A stretch of DNA of 64,000 nt, from positions 3,026,501 to 3,090,500 of the forward strand of contig CP126205.1 in the NCBI GenBank assembly GCA_030272155.1. The letters run 5' to 3'. How positions within the stretch are numbered: the stretch's first letter is position 1; each line of letters opens with the position of its first letter. The DNA is from Tetradesmus obliquus. Lineage: Eukaryota > Chlorophyta > Chlorophyceae > Sphaeropleales > Scenedesmaceae. The translations under genes and the position numbers were made by a program. The notes beneath the pieces were generated by a model. The model made no database searches, had not been told where the DNA came from, and saw only the letters and a program-made list of their open reading frames with translations. This document shows positions 1-12,684 of the stretch, one piece after another.

Positions 1-1285
1 AGCGCAGCACACCAGATCACCAGGATACTAGTATCAGAAGTACTTCTGTTCAAACTTGAACTCACCTGTAGCTTGTTGTGGCTTGCAGTCAGCCGAGTCA
101 AGCTGCTCATGCCAGACCAAGCAGCAGGCAGCTGGCCGCTGAAGTTGTTGGATGAAACATCCAACACCAGCAGCTGAGAAAGACCGCCAAGCACAGCTGG
201 CAGATCGCCCTGCAGGCGGTTCCTGCTGACATCCAAGACCTGCACGGCAGCAACACAAATCAGATAACATACTATGAATGGTTTGGCAGAGGCCGCCAAG
301 TGCAGCGGGCAGCTCGCCCTGCAGGCGGTTCCTGCTGACATCCAAGACCTGCACACCAGCAGCAACACAACATTGGCAGCATCCTGTGGCCAGCTTGAGT
401 CGAGGCTGCTGCTGGCTCTAGCAGAGGAGTGCAGACACCTGATTTTGCACATCAGTGTGATGGACTGGCGCTGGCAAACTTGCATGTGTGAAGTAAAGTT
501 GTGCAGTCCATCTCACCTGTAAGCTCGACAGTGCCGCCAAACCACCAGGTAGCGGCCCCTGCAGCCCAAACCCTGACACATTCACAGCCACCACTGCCAT
601 CCTGTCCTCACTGCACACCACTCCAGGCCAGGGGCGGCCAGGGATGCAGGGGCTGGCCCCTGTCCAGTTTGAAAGTGTGCTGTTGCTGTCTGTGAGCTGT
701 GCTTTCCAGGCTAGGAGTGCAGCAGAAGCAGCGAGGGCTGGGAGGCAGGTTGAGGCCTCGCTGGGCTTGCAGGAAGGCGGGGCAGTGAGCGGTGCAAGAG
801 AGCCGCAAGCCTTGCCTGCAAGCAGAACAGCCATGAGGGGGAAGTTACATGTGGGTCCTAGTGGCAAGGGCTGGCAGGCATGTGGATGCCTCGCTGGGCT
901 TGCATGAAGGCGGGGCAGACAGAGATGCCAGGTTCCCGCACGCCTTGCCTGCAATCAGGATGCACAGCCCCGAAAGGTGTCGTGAAAACAGCAAAGCACA
1001 GTTGATCATGAAGTAGCAGAGAATGTGCCCAGGAGCGAAGCAGAAGCAGCAAGTGCTGGGAGGCAGGTGGCGGCCTCGCTGGGCTTGCAGGATGGCGGTG
1101 CAGTGAGCCGTGTGAGGGAATTACACGCCTTGCCTGCAAGCGGAAATAAATATGTGTGCAGCCCCATAAAGTGCAGGTATGTATGTATGTCGCAATTGTT
1201 GAATATGTAACACAGCAGGCGGAGGCTTCGCTTGGCTTGCAGAAAGAAGGTGCAGTGAGCGCTGCAAGAGAGCCGCACGCCTTGC
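1..1285 (-). CDS. LRR ectodomain module F (3' partial at window edge)
   Basis: Plant-type leucine-rich-repeat ectodomain, read on the minus strand and cut by the left window edge. The first exon opens with GKAC after a CTGCAG acceptor near 825 and runs into an N-terminal LRR cap (ALLAWKAQL, then a C-x12-C region ending PGVVCSEDR) and a first repeat (LQGPLPGGLAALSSLQ) with a donor near 523. Below it, two near-identical exons (about 285-350 and 175-245) encode VLDVSRNRLQGELPAALGGL, and the second continues into another repeat ending at a GTGAG donor near 64. The GKAC exon start occurs four times (upper ends near 1,285, 1,132, 948 and 825), but only the copy at 525-825 carries the whole cap. It probably continues the same polypeptide as module E through a phase-1 intron. 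No kinase or membrane segment is visible. The LRR assignment is firm; exon use is inferred. Confidence 0.7.
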
Positions 1286-1484
1286 CTGCAAGCACATTTA
1301 ATGAGAACAATGATTGTTGCAGGCCCACACACTTTGAAGCACGCAACCGCTACTTCTGTAACACAGCAACTGTGCTATCCACAGGTATTATATGATATCA
1401 GGCAACAACACAGCCATCACAATCAACTGCAGGTGCCAAGCATGCAGCCCTGACATCCCGCTCTTTCAGCTGTCTCCCTTACCC

Positions 1485-2280
1485 AAGTGGTTCCAAATGT
1501 AGCATTGACCAGGCTGCAAGGCATGCTAGCATCCAGCTGCCCACACAAGCCTGCTGATCCATAAGCATGCATACTTTTTTTGCGATGGTAGGAGGTGTGA
1601 AGCCGCATGAGGTATCCTCATCGTCACACACACACCCCTCCCTTAACTTACGCGGGTGGCGAGTTTTAACACACCACGCGTAGCTCATTCATTCATTCAC
1701 TTTTCTGCCCGCTCTTCTGGCTATCTTGCTCACCTACGTTGGTGCCAAATGTAGCATTGACCAGGCTGCAAGGCATGCTAGCATCCAGCTGCCCACACAA
1801 GCCTGCTGATCCATAAGCATGCATTCTTTTCTGCCTGCTCTTCTGGCTATCTTGCTCACCTAGGTTGGTGCCAAATGTAGCATTGCCCAGGCTACAAGGC
1901 ATGCTAGTATCCAGCTGTCCACACAAGCCTGCTGATCCATAAGCATGCATACTTTTCTGCCCGCTCTTCTGGCTTTCACTCACCTAAATTGGTACCAAAA
2001 GTAGCGTTGACCAGGCTGCAAGGCATGCCAGCATCCAGCTGCCCACATAAACCTGCTGATCCATACGCCACCAAGCAGTTGAAATTCGGCCCCTGGCGTG
2101 ACATTCAGCCAGCACAAGGCAACGGCAGCTGCCAAGCATGCATGCTTTACTGCCTGTTCTTCCGGCTGTATAGCTCACCTAGGTTGGTGCCAACTGTAGC
2201 GTTGACCAGGCTGCAAGGCATGCTAGCGTCCAGCTGGCCACACAAGCCTGCTGATCCATACGCCACCAGGCAATTGAAAT
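1485..2280 (-). repeat. Five tandem copies of an LRR C-terminal cap exon
   Basis: The exon encoding AGLCGQLDASMPCSLVNAT, with its splice donor and part of the intron (reads AAGCATGCATACTTTTCTGCC on the plus strand), occurs about five times, near 2,185-2,275, 1,985-2,070, 1,862-1,950, 1,738-1,830 and 1,490-1,570. Spacing is roughly 120-200 bp, with a longer gap before the last. Four copies keep TNLG or TNVG plus GTGAG. The copy near 1,490 reads TTWVRE with GTAAG. Divergence between copies is low, which suggests recent local duplication. Confidence 0.8.
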
Positions 2281-4354
2281 TAGGCCCCTGCCGTGCCATC
2301 CATCCGGCATCAAAGCTGCCGCTGATGTTGGTGTTGGCGATGTGCAGCGCTTGCAAGCTGGTTGGGAGTTGCATGCTGCTGGCGTTGCCAGATAGGCCTG
2401 GGTTGTCACTGAGGATGAGGGTCCTGAGGGAGGCAGTGCCGTTTGACCAGACTGCTCACAACGACAAGAAAGCAAGAGAACAGAGGTGTAACACATCATT
2501 GACGGCAGAAGTGTGCCTGAGCAATTGTAAAAGGGAAGTCATCATGCTATGTATACGCCAAGGCGTGCCAAGCAAGCTTGCAGCAGTGCACGCCTCAGCA
2601 GCTGCAGATTGTTATAACGTGTTCTGATGGCACATTTTGACGTGCAAAAGAATGTCTTCCGTTGAACGTTACCTGCAGGAATGCTGCCGCTGAGCATGTT
2701 TTGTGCCAGGTTGATGTACTGCAGCTGCAGGTATGAACCTGCTGCTGGGTCCAGCCATGCAGGCGGCAGCCAGCCTGCAAGCTTGTTCTGTGCCAGATCA
2801 AGGAACTGCAGGCTGCTGGTGCCCCATCCTGCAGATAAGCAAGAAAACACAGACATGTTTGCACATAAAGCAGCGCAGCCATGCTATATTCCCGTACAAC
2901 TATTGCCAAACACGGAGAGGTAGCAGGGCGCTGTACACTTTATCCTGTGTACACCAAACCAGTCTGCATCCTGCAGACGACTCCTTGCATGGGCAAGAAC
3001 AGAACAAGCTGCTGACCAGCCATTGCCTGCTGTGCAGCTGAAAGGCAACAAGCAATGCAGCTGCACCGTCAGCATACACTTCCATCACATATGTCATTGC
3101 ACAACGAGAGGTCACTGGCGAGAAATTGGCGCAGCAGATGATGCACTGGACCAACTCATGCCTCTCACCTCCAGGCAGCGTGCCATTCAATGCATTGCCC
3201 CGCAGCACCAGCACCTTCACCGTCTTGGCATAGTTTGAAAAGTAGTCGCTCCCTGGTACCTCGCTCAGCTGGTTGTAGCTCACATCAACCGTATCTAACA
3301 CAGGCAGCCAAGCAAAGCTCTGAGGCAGGCCTCCACTAAAGCTGTTGTGCTGCAGCAGCAGCTGCTGCAGGAAAGGTAGGCTTTGCCAGCTGGGTAGTGG
3401 ATCGGAGAGGCCGCAGGAGGTGCATAGAAGGGTTTGGAGGCGGCTCATGCATTGCACACCAGCACTGCATTGGCCCCATTCCATTGGTAGGCCACCCTAC
3501 ACAGCAGCACACAGCGGAACACAAGTGGTGTCATATCACTGGCTTCTGGGTTGTCCGGGGATAGTTATGTGCCATTCGCTTCTGCAAGCACCTGGCACTT
3601 TGCTTGCATCTGTAAAAAGATATTGCATTGAGCTTTGAGTTGCTGCAAGTATACGAGCACGCCATAGTTATTAGAGTGGCGCAACAACTCACCGCAAAGG
3701 TGTTGAAGCTCAGGTCAAGCTTCTGCAGCTCGCCCAGCCCCCTCACCTTAGCAGGCAGCGGCCCCATCAAAAACGCTAAAACATTTCGCCCTGAACCCCA
3801 ACTGTAACAACTCACCGCAAACATGTTGAAGCTCAGGTCAAGCTTTTGCAGCTCCGTTAGCCCCCGCATCTCAGCAGGCAGCGGCCCAGTCAGTATGTTG
3901 CTGCTCAGATTCAACTCCCTCAAGCCTGCCAGTGTCCCATTGGACCCAAAAGCCCCAGGAATCGTCCCAGACAGCTTGTTGCGCGACAGATCGAGCGCTT
4001 TGAGGCTCCGCAGTAGCGCAAACTCCTGCGGCAAGTTTCCTGCAAGACCCATCTCAGGCCAGCGCAGCTCTGCGACATAACCTTCGGGGCTGCAGCTAAC
4101 CCAAGGCCAGCCAGGAGAGCCACAAGGCATTGCATATGGACCATCCCATGATGCAAGGAATGCAGGATGGCCTAATGCTGCTTTGATGGCCCGGAGTGTG
4201 TCCCTGTCAGCTGTGTTGTTGGGCTGCTGGAAAGGAGAGGGCTGTGGGGTGTAAGGGGAGGCTTGGGTGGTGGTGTTGGAGAGGGTCTGCGGTGTGCAGT
4301 TGGCTGGCTGCTGGCGGTCAGTTAGGGGTGGGCCAAAGTTGGTGCAGTTGTATC
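2180..4354 (-). CDS. LRR ectodomain module E
   Basis: Minus-strand LRR module. It opens with GYNC at a TTGCAG acceptor at 4,354, followed by a Thr/Pro/Ser-rich linker (QASPYTPQPSPFQQPNN) and an N-terminal LRR cap (DRDTLRAIKAALGHP, then GSPGWPWVSCSPEG). Three or more 24-residue plant repeats follow at 3,810-4,080 (LKALDLSRNKLSGTIPGAFG, LRELNLSSNILTGPLPAEM, LQKLDLSFNMFAV). More repeats lie at 3,690-3,780, 3,170-3,480, 2,680-2,850 and 2,280-2,420. The last exon carries the cap AGLCGQLDASMPCSLVNAT and ends TNLG at a phase-1 GTGAGC donor (2,180). The exon LQKLDLSFN.FAV is present twice (3,700 and 3,830), and the last cap exon has four more copies further down. Probably secreted or cell-surface, judging from the family; no signal peptide is seen here because the module is likely internal to a longer protein. 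Confidence 0.75.
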
Positions 4355-4560
4355 CTGCAAGGAAACACATGTGACTTGAATTAGTGCCAGTACATACAGG
4401 AGTTGCGTGACCAAGAGGAACTGCTCTATTTGAGAGAAGCACAGGCCTTGATAGCCAGGTTCACTGCTTTGCATATGAAGTGCAGCAGTGCAAATGGAAG
4501 CAGTTGACAGTCAAACAGTGTGGGTTGTGCATATACACAGCAACTACAGCACCTACTCAC

Positions 4561-5916
4561 CCAACCTGGTTCCAGTGGTGTCAAGGCAGAGCGAGCCCAA
4601 GCCACTAGCAGCCACAGGGTGCCTCCCACACACATTGCTGCTGCCCCACACAGTAAATGCTGTCACATTTGCAAAACCAGCGTGCCAGGCAGCCGGGATC
4701 TCCCCACTGATGCGAGTCCTGTGCAGGTACAGCTGCTGTAAGGTGCTGCGCAGCGTGCTGTTTGCACTCGCATCACCCCAGGTAGGAGGCAGGCCGCCTT
4801 GCACATTGGTGTTAGCAAGGGACATCACGCGCAACTGCAGCTGCGCCCAGCTCGCAGGCAGAGAGCCAGACAAGCCAAAGTTGATGTCCAAAAGAAGCAC
4901 AGTTAGCTTCGGCATGCTGCCATTGCCAAACGGCAATGCATCCAGGCTCCCTGAAAGACCTGCATTTATACCTCTCAGCTGCTCCAATGCACCCATCATA
5001 CCCCAGGCAGAAGGAATTGTCCTGCTGCCACCTCCGCTGCCACCACCACTGCTGCTGAAGCTGTTGATGCAGCTGATGTCCAAGGTTTTGAGGTGTGACA
5101 GCCACTGCCAAGAGGCGGGAAGGCTTGGCCCACACAGGTTGCTGCTGGAGATGTCCAGAACTTCCAGGCTTGACAGCTGGCTGAGTTCATAGGGAGGTGA
5201 GTTCTGCGTGGCGGCCCAGTCTTGGTAGAGCATCTGCAATTCGGCAGAGAGCATGCATTTTTCGGACATCTCCCAGGTGCATTTTAAACTATGGTCTTGC
5301 CGGCTCAAAAACGGGCATGGGTAAACACGGAAGCGTTCAAGGAAGCCGCCATCATACACAGGCACGGGCTAGGTGCACTGCTGCTGCAATGGCAAAGCTC
5401 GCAGCACGCTTTGTTGGCAACAAGGCAGCATAGCCTTAACATCCACAGCTTACCGGCAGCTCCAAAACACGAAGTGCCGTCAAGTTTGCGAGCGGCTGCC
5501 AATTGACTGGCCCATGATTGAACAGCTGCATGCCTTTGAGCCTCAAGCCCACAACTCTGCCGCTTCCATCACACTCCACTCCGACCCAGCCCCATGTGCA
5601 TGCGTTGCTGCCTGTCCAGCCTAGCAACGGTCCGGATGGCATGTTGGTGACAGTTGCCTTCCATGCCAGCAGCGCTGCTGTGTCAGGTGTAGGGGCTGGC
5701 ACTTGAAGTGTGTCACACTTTGCAAGAACTGGTTGCGGAGAGCAGGAGGTTGTGGTGTTGACTGGCTGCTGTGTATAGCAATCCAGGCCTGCAATGCGGG
5801 TTCAAACAGGACGTGTTGCTGGGTTGAGTTGTGAGAGGTATCACAGAGTAACATAGCTGGCTGTGGAGAGCAGGAGGTTGTGGTGTTGACTGGCTGCTGT
5901 GTAGAGCAGTCCAGCC
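4561..5916 (-). CDS. LRR ectodomain module D
   Basis: Minus-strand LRR module. The first exon starts GLDC at a GTTGCAG acceptor (5,916) and is duplicated at 5,788 with the same start. The N-terminal LRR cap lies at 5,440-5,700 (DTAALLAWKATVTNMPSGPL, then NACTWGWVGVECDGSGRVVG). Imperfect repeats follow at 4,570-5,260 (LEVLDISSSNLCGPSLP, LKTLDISCINSFSSSGGG, LTVLLLDINFGLSGSLPASW, LRVMSLANTNVQGGLPPTW, LQQLYLHRTRISGEIPAAW). The closing cap SNVCGRHPVAASGLGSLC ends TRLG at a phase-1 GTGAGT donor (4,561). That residue and frame join exactly to GYNC of module E. A Gly/Ser stretch sits inside one repeat. No stop codon is needed at either end of the module. Confidence 0.75.
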
Positions 5917-6093
5917 CTGCAACACGAAAACGGACAGCAGCACAGGCTACCTTCTTACTGAATTCCTGGTGTCGACTCTGTTTGACAGCCAGGCTACGCA
6001 CATGACGTGCAACAGCAGTTTTACTTTCGGTTGCTGCTGTTGCCTGCATGCCGTACACCTCTGGACCTGCACCCGTCTGCAACGCTCACACAC

Positions 6094-9000
6094 CTATGCT
6101 TGTGTTGGCTTGGTCGAAGCAGCGCGTCCCGCTCGGCAGCGCCCCACACACCCCAGGGTTGTTATGCAGGCTCCAACACCACAGACTCGGCTTTGCTCCA
6201 AATGCAGCCGGCACAGAACCAGTCAGTGCATTGTGGTCCAGGTACAGCTGCTGTAGTGTGTTTGGTGGGAAGATTGGGATGGGTCCTGTGAAGTTGTTGA
6301 AGCTTGCATCTAGCAGCTGCAGGGCAATGAAGCTCCCCCAGCCTGCAGCAGAAATAAAACATGTCAGAAGCACAGCCGCAGTTCGTGTGTGGAAGAGACG
6401 GGGATGATTGTCGGGCGACACATGTGCTCTGATGAGTGCGGTTTTGACATGGCGGGTGTTGGCTGGTGCCTGATCATTGTACACAAATGCACCCTCCAGC
6501 TGCCAGAACAAGCATATGAATTTAATTTGCAGCAGCTGTAGAATTCATGCAAGCAGAGCTCTAAAGTTTGCCCTCATGGCAAAGAAACGTTAGGCCTTGC
6601 TGCGTAAGCAACTCACTTGCAGGGACAGGTCCAGTCAGGTTGTTGCGTGCCACTTTCAATGTGCCTAGTCCATCCAGACTGCAGTGCGGAGTGCCAGAAA
6701 ACACTCCAGTCAGCTGATTCTCACTGACATCAAAGTGCTGCAGAGGCAGCCATCCTTCCATAGAGGCTGGCACAGCTCCAGTGAATGCATTGCCCCAAAC
6801 ATCAAAATGCTCCAAGATGCCATTGCAGGCAGTGGCATCGCCCCAATTTGGCAGAGGTCCTGACAGCCCGCATTCAGCGCAGGAGAAGGAGCGTAGAGAG
6901 CTCATAGCTGGGGTGGACATGACGCCCCAGTCTGCGGGCAGTCCTCCCTGCACACATGTTCAAGCGCATTTGCAGAGGAGGCGAGAATTCAGGAGGTAAA
7001 TCATCAGCAGCTTGAACCATGACACACATATGCACTGGCATGAAGACCAATGACAGCAGGAAACCTTGACCTGGATCCCGTGAGACGTGCTGCGCAGCAG
7101 GAAAGATGCTGACCATGATGACAATCGAGCAGCTGTTTGACTGAACAGTGCAGCGCAGCCGGTCAGCTCACAATGAAGCCGTTGTACGACAGACTAAGAG
7201 GGTGAGAAGTAAATTATGATACATACATGATGCTGAGCGGCACATACATAAGGTGCAGCAAAACGCCCTCCGTATTGCAGTAGGCCGTGTGACCAACGCA
7301 TGCATCACTGCAGCACAGCAAACAGCTCACGACGCAGCCGTTGCAGCAACATGCTGTCTACGTTGCACTAGGCTGTGTGGCTGATGCATCCAGCAACGCA
7401 GCACAGCCGGGCCGCTCACATTGAAGCTGTTGTATGAGAGGCTGAGCTTCTGCATGATGGTCATGTTGCTCCAAGCAATAGGCAGCTGCCCACTGAGCCA
7501 GTTGACAGACAGGTCCAGGGATGTTAACCCAACCAGGCCAGACCACTGCAGAGCGGAAGTGATAGCAGGAAGCAGGGATCAGGAGTGAGCAGATATGAAC
7601 CAACATCATGACATATGTGGAGCAGCTGCCCACTCTGCAGAGCAGAAGTGACAGCAGGAGGACAAATGGCACGCAGGAGTAAGAGAATTGCACGGAGAGA
7701 TAGGAGTAGGCAGGAAAGCTGGGTGAGAAGTGCTGAAAATGTGTTCAACATGCAGAGAGCCGGATGGGGTGGCATAGTGACTGCAAAAGGTAGAAGCCAC
7801 ACTGCAGCGTTCCTGTGCTTGCATTACACTGCCCGACATCCATCCGCAAGTAGCAGCGAGACACTCCTGGGCACTGTCTCCTGTCACACACCTCAGGCGG
7901 CAAACTGCCAGCAATGTTGTTGAAACATAGGAAATAGCATGCAGCATGCACAGCATGTCGTTACGTCTCGACACCCAGACGGTTGAACATCTATTCAAGC
8001 AGGATCTGAACGGTGTGCATGCAAGGACAAGGGCGGCTGATGCACCTAGAACAAAAACCAGCACTGGCACAAGGCAGCCATCTTCTAGATCGGCCTTCCT
8101 TGCAATGCACTATTTGCAAAGGCATCATAACATGACCCTGCCACACACCTCAGGCGGCAAGCTGCCAGAAATGTTGTTGTTGTTCAGCAACAGCGCTTTT
8201 AAACCACCCATTGACGCTGCCCACTCCGGCCTCAGCAGCCCAGTGAGATCATTATAGCTGGCATCAAACTCCTGCAGAACATTGGCACTGCTGTTGTATG
8301 CCGGCAGCGTCCCTGACAGCTTGTTGTTGTTGATCAGCAGGCGCTCAAGATTGAGTGGCAGAAAAGCCGGCAAGGATCCATTGAGTGCATTGTGGTGCAG
8401 CTCAAGCTCTTGCAGGGCAGTCAGGTTGCTGATGTCTGGGAGGGGCCCTGATAGGTTGGCAACGCTGAGCTTGAGAGACTGCAGTCGGGTGAGGGTGCTG
8501 AGGCCCGCGGGAATCGTGCCTGCAAAAGCAGTAGTAGGCAGCACACCGTTGCTGAGCATACGAGGTGATGGCGGCACACCGTTACTGAGCATGCGAGGTG
8601 AAGTGAGGTGAAGGTGCCTCACATGACATTCCAGGGCTGAGCAGAAGGGGTGTATCAGCTGTGAAGACAAAAGATGGTTGCCGGCATGCTTCATGCACTG
8701 TCGAACAAAGACAATGACAAGCAGCAGTGAAGCAGGAGTTTGAGCACGTGCATTGCAGCATCACCTGCACAAACACACAGCTGCATGATTTCCACTGCGC
8801 ATCATCATTGCACGCTGGCCCGAACTCACTTAGCTGCATGGATTGGCCCTCTGCACGCAGCAGCTCCAAGTACTGGAGCTGCACAACCTCAGGCACCAGC
8901 CTTAGCTTGTCGGTGGGTATCTTCCCTTTCACCACCAGCGCAGACAAGTCCAGCGCTGTCACACGCATGTGCAGATTGCCATCAATATCAATTTCCTTGC

Positions 9001-9318
9001 AAGCAAAGCCATGCTCTGCCAGAAATGCCACCGCTGCCGCCTCACTCCCTCCAGCTGCCATGTTGAAAGCAGCAGCAAAGAAGCTGCAAGGTGAAGCATA
9101 AGGCCAGATCTTGTCAGATAGGCCCAGTGCAATGCTGATGTCATCTAAGGCCCTGCCATCAGGTGTCCAGCCACTTGAGTATTGCAGGGTGGAGTTGGTA
9201 AGTGTGCCACCGTCCGGTGCACAGTCAGGCTGCGAGAGGGAGGGAATCCTGCATGTTATGTCCACTTTGCCGTTTGTTGACGTCTGGGCTGGCTGGGCAG
9301 TGTCAGCGCACAGCTTGC
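6094..9318 (-). CDS. LRR ectodomain module C
   Basis: Minus-strand LRR module. The first exon starts GKLC at a GTGCAG acceptor (9,318). The region before the repeats is unusually long (about 160 residues, 8,830-9,318); it includes YSSGWTPDGRALDDISIALG and a Cys-containing segment (PYASPCSFF). Repeats follow at 8,150-8,530 (LQSLKLSVANLSGPLPDISN, LQELELHHNALNGSLPAFLP, LERLLINNNKLSGTLPAYNS, LKALLLNNNNISGSLPPEVC), 7,420-7,550, 6,610-6,960 and 6,094-6,345. The cap NNPGVCGALPSGTRCFDQ ends TSIG at a phase-1 donor (GTGTGTGAGC, 6,094), matching GLDC of module D. A partial copy of the SLPPEVC exon end lies at 7,890-7,925 and further repeat fragments lie between 7,120 and 7,700. Confidence 0.72.
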
Positions 9319-9498
9319 CTGCAGGTGCAGAAACAACCGGAAGTCGGTCAAACCATGTTGTTACTTTGACCGATACGCACGACTTGCTTTACAACATATC
9401 AAGGACCGCATCGCACCTCGTAACTGTACAGTACAACCAGACAGCAGGTACTCAAGGTTTTGCACAGCTACCGTGCATAGTAATACCCCAAAGCTCAC

Positions 9499-10902
9499 CC
9501 AGGTTTGTGTTGCGGGTGTCAAAGCAAGGCAGGTTCTGCGGCACTGCACCGCAAAGCCCCGGGTTGTTCATCAGCCGCAGGCACTTTAACTGCAGCAGGT
9601 CTGCATAGGAGGCTGGGATCTCCCCAGTAAAGGTGTTGCCGTCCAGCCGAATCTGCTGCAGCATTTCTGCTGCGCTGCTGCTGTTGGTGAAGTCTGGCAG
9701 GGGGCCGGTGAAACCACTGCTTGATGCTTGCAGGATTGTAAGGGGTGCATCCAAGAGTCCTGCGCCAGGGAAACAAGGTGAAAGTGAGCAACGGTATTGC
9801 TGCCATTGGTCATACACATCATTGTAAGGGCCCGGGGCTTACCAAAACCACTCACGAAGCACCACAGCTGCTGGCTTTAGCACCGAACTTATGTCTGTTT
9901 CACCGGCAGGCACCCACCTGGTGGGAAGAATCCACTGAAGCTGACATTACTGAGCTTCAGAACAGTCAAGCTGCCCAGCGCTCCCCGATCAATGCCCTGC
10001 CAGCTTCCAGTCAATCCAGGGTTGTTACTCAGATCCAGCTGCTCTAGTATGCTTGAAAACACAGCAGTGACGCTCCCAGTCAGTGCATTGCTGCTGAGGT
10101 CAAGATGTGTGAGGTTGACCAGGTTCCAGGGGGTAGGCAGGACGGAGCTCAAGCCACACTTGGACAAGTGCAGCTGGACCATTGACTCCTGCCAGTGTAC
10201 GCTACTGCCCCACTGGGCAGGGATGCTGCCCTGTATAGGAAAAGGTCAGGCGAGTTGGTTATGTTGGAGCCATTGGCAGAGAAGCCTGGCGGTGTCTGGG
10301 CAGTTCATGTAAAACTACCAGCGACATACCCAAAGCATACTGTGTGTGCGCACATCGTGACTAACAGCAGATGTCATCAGCACTGCAGCTCGTGCAGGCA
10401 ACAGTTTGAACATATTGTTACCCCGCTCACCAGGTTTGTTGCGCCAGACAGGCTCAGCTGCTTGAGGTATGGCATCCAAGCCGGCCAGCTGGCACTCAGC
10501 TGCCCAGTCACACCGGGGCTGCCACTCAGATCCAGATCTTCCAGCATCCAGCTGCTCGACATGTCCAAGGTTGTCAGATCAGCTCCAATGTTTGCACCCG
10601 GTATCCTGAACACGATCAGTGCTGACAGTGTGCTGAAAAAGTCGGGCGCTAGCTGGCAGGGCGTAGGCGAGCAGAGAGGTGTGGAAAGAGTGAGAAAGGA
10701 CAGATCCACTTGTGTAATGCGGCCTGTGGCTGCATCACAGGTGACACCTTGCCAGGGGACAGCTGGGCAAAGGGATGCATCGGCTGGTGCTGGTGCTGGT
10801 GCTGGTGAGGGTGCTGGGGAAGGGGCTGGGCTGGGGGCAGGTGATGAAGCAGGGGCTGGGGCAGGGGTTGCCGCGGGATCTAGAGGCATATTGGCTGCAG
10901 CA

Positions 10903-10937
<35 letters not shown>

Positions 10938-11270
10938 GGACAGCACGGCAGCACAGTGCTACCTATCAGGCAAACTTTTCAAGAGCTACCAGGCTCATGG
11001 GTTCATAATAGTGACAATTTGCAACCTAGCGACATATGATGACATAATAAAGTGCCCCAGTGCCCCAGCAGTCATATGCTGCTGCTAGTAGCAAGCAGGT
11101 GTTGCACACAACACAGTTTAAAGAGCGCTGTGTGTATTTGTTACCTGGTTTCCATCCAGGCAGGGGGTTGCTGATGGTCCAGGTGGCTTGCCAGTCAAGC
11201 AGCGCTTGCCACTCATCAGTGGGGTCGGAGCGGCAGACGCTGTTGTCACTGGTGTCGATGGGCGCTTGCG
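9499..11270 (-). CDS. LRR ectodomain module B with Pro/Ala/Ser-rich linker
   Basis: Minus-strand LRR module. The exon beginning at the acceptor at 11,270 encodes DNSVCRSDPTDEWQALLDW, an N-terminal LRR cap ending near 11,150. The next exon (about 10,430-10,940) starts with polyalanine from a CAG run. It continues with a PAPSPAPSPAPAPAPA linker, like the hydroxyproline-rich spacers of algal wall glycoproteins, and then LCPAVPWQGVTC and repeats. More repeats lie at 9,930-10,230 (LTHLDLSSNALTGSVTAVFS, LEQLDLSNNPGLTGSW). The last exon (9,499-9,760) ends with NNPGLCGAVPQNLPCFDTRN and TNLG at a phase-1 GTGAGC donor. The position of the linker between two ectodomains fits an extended, cell-wall-associated protein; that role is inferred. 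Confidence 0.75.
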
Positions 11271-11546
11271 CTGCAGCCAGCAAAGCAGCATGCTGCTGAG
11301 TCGCATACATAGCAAGCTGTTGAGATGATGGCTGATGCTGCAGCGACTGACAGTGACGACACGCACAGTTACATGCACAACAGCAACAGGGCAGATACGA
11401 CAGAACAGACAGTAGGCTTGACGACAGGCACACTGTTGACAGGGCATATAGAACAGGACAGATAGGATATAGTCTTTCGCCGATTCACAACGCATGACGT
11501 CCACAGTCTGAGAGGATAAGCAGGCACAAGTCACAGTTTCTTACGT

Positions 11547-12652
11547 AGTTGGGTGTTATTGGAGGCTTCCAGAGTGCATGGCAGGTGGGGCCAGCCAAAT
11601 TGACCAATGCCCAGGCTGATTTGGGTGTCATCAATGTACCTGCACAAGGACACCGCACACGTTAGCGCTGTCAAGCAGTCATTCACCCAGATTCGACACA
11701 CACAAACATGACATTGCAGCATGGGCAGACAGGTGGCAAACCTATTTCTGCACTTCCATGCCTCCAGCCGCACGCGTGCACGGCTGTGTCTGAAGCATAT
11801 GCTCTGCGCCACCCATCTCACGCAAAAGCACAACTTGCATGTCACATGGCAACTCACAGCTCCCACAACCGCATTTGCCCAACAAACATCTCCTTCTGCT
11901 GCAGCTGCCGCATATGCTCTGCGCCGCATTATCGCACCACCAACTTCATGCCATAAAAAAAAACATAACAAGATATACACGGTAAATCACAACTCACAGC
12001 TCCCACAGCCGCATTTGCCCAAAAATCATCTCCATGTCTGTGAAAGACAGCTCAGGATTGTCCCCGATGTCCAGCACACGCAGCCTGTTGATCAGCCCCG
12101 TGTCTTGCGTCATATTTGTCCAGATGGCGAGCTCTGTGCTGGTTGCTGAAGTGAGGTTGCAGCCCCGCGCCTGCAGAAAGAAATACACAGCATAGTGTGC
12201 ACTCAATGTGTGCCGCAATGAGTGGTTACACCAGCTGGGATGCCCAGAAAGATTCATGTACACAGCCATGAAGAGGACACCTGATGCAGAACTTCATCCA
12301 GGCTGTCAAATTCCAGCACCTCTGTTTGCAATTTGTGATCGCAAGTAAGCAGCTGCCAGCGCATCTCACCCTGAGCACACTCAAGCTGAGTATCTCCCAC
12401 TCAGTCGGCAGCACATTGGTGGGGTTGCCGAGCCAGGTGAATGGCAGTCCAAGGTTATCAAGCGCAAACAGCCGGTTACCGCTGATGTCCAGATACGCCA
12501 GCTGTTGCCAAGCAGAGTAGCTGGCATCTGCTGCCATCACCCACTTGCAATCCTGGCATATGAATGCTCGAAGATTGCTTATGCCAGGGGCAGTGAACCA
12601 GGCCTGAGGCAGAGGATCTGGCAGCAGCAGCAGAAGCAGCAGCAGAAGCAGC

Positions 12653-12684
<32 letters not shown>

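Noticed and set aside
1989-2627. 212-residue plus-strand open frame over the cap-exon repeats
   Set aside because: It is antisense to the LRR exons, whose residues and splice signals match the minus strand.
6094-6094. Reading the stop codon just after TSIGV as the end of a separate LRR gene
   Set aside because: The same place is a phase-1 splice donor (GTGTGTGAGC) whose continuation GLDC is in frame, as at the other four module junctions, so continuation is at least as likely. It cannot be settled without transcripts.
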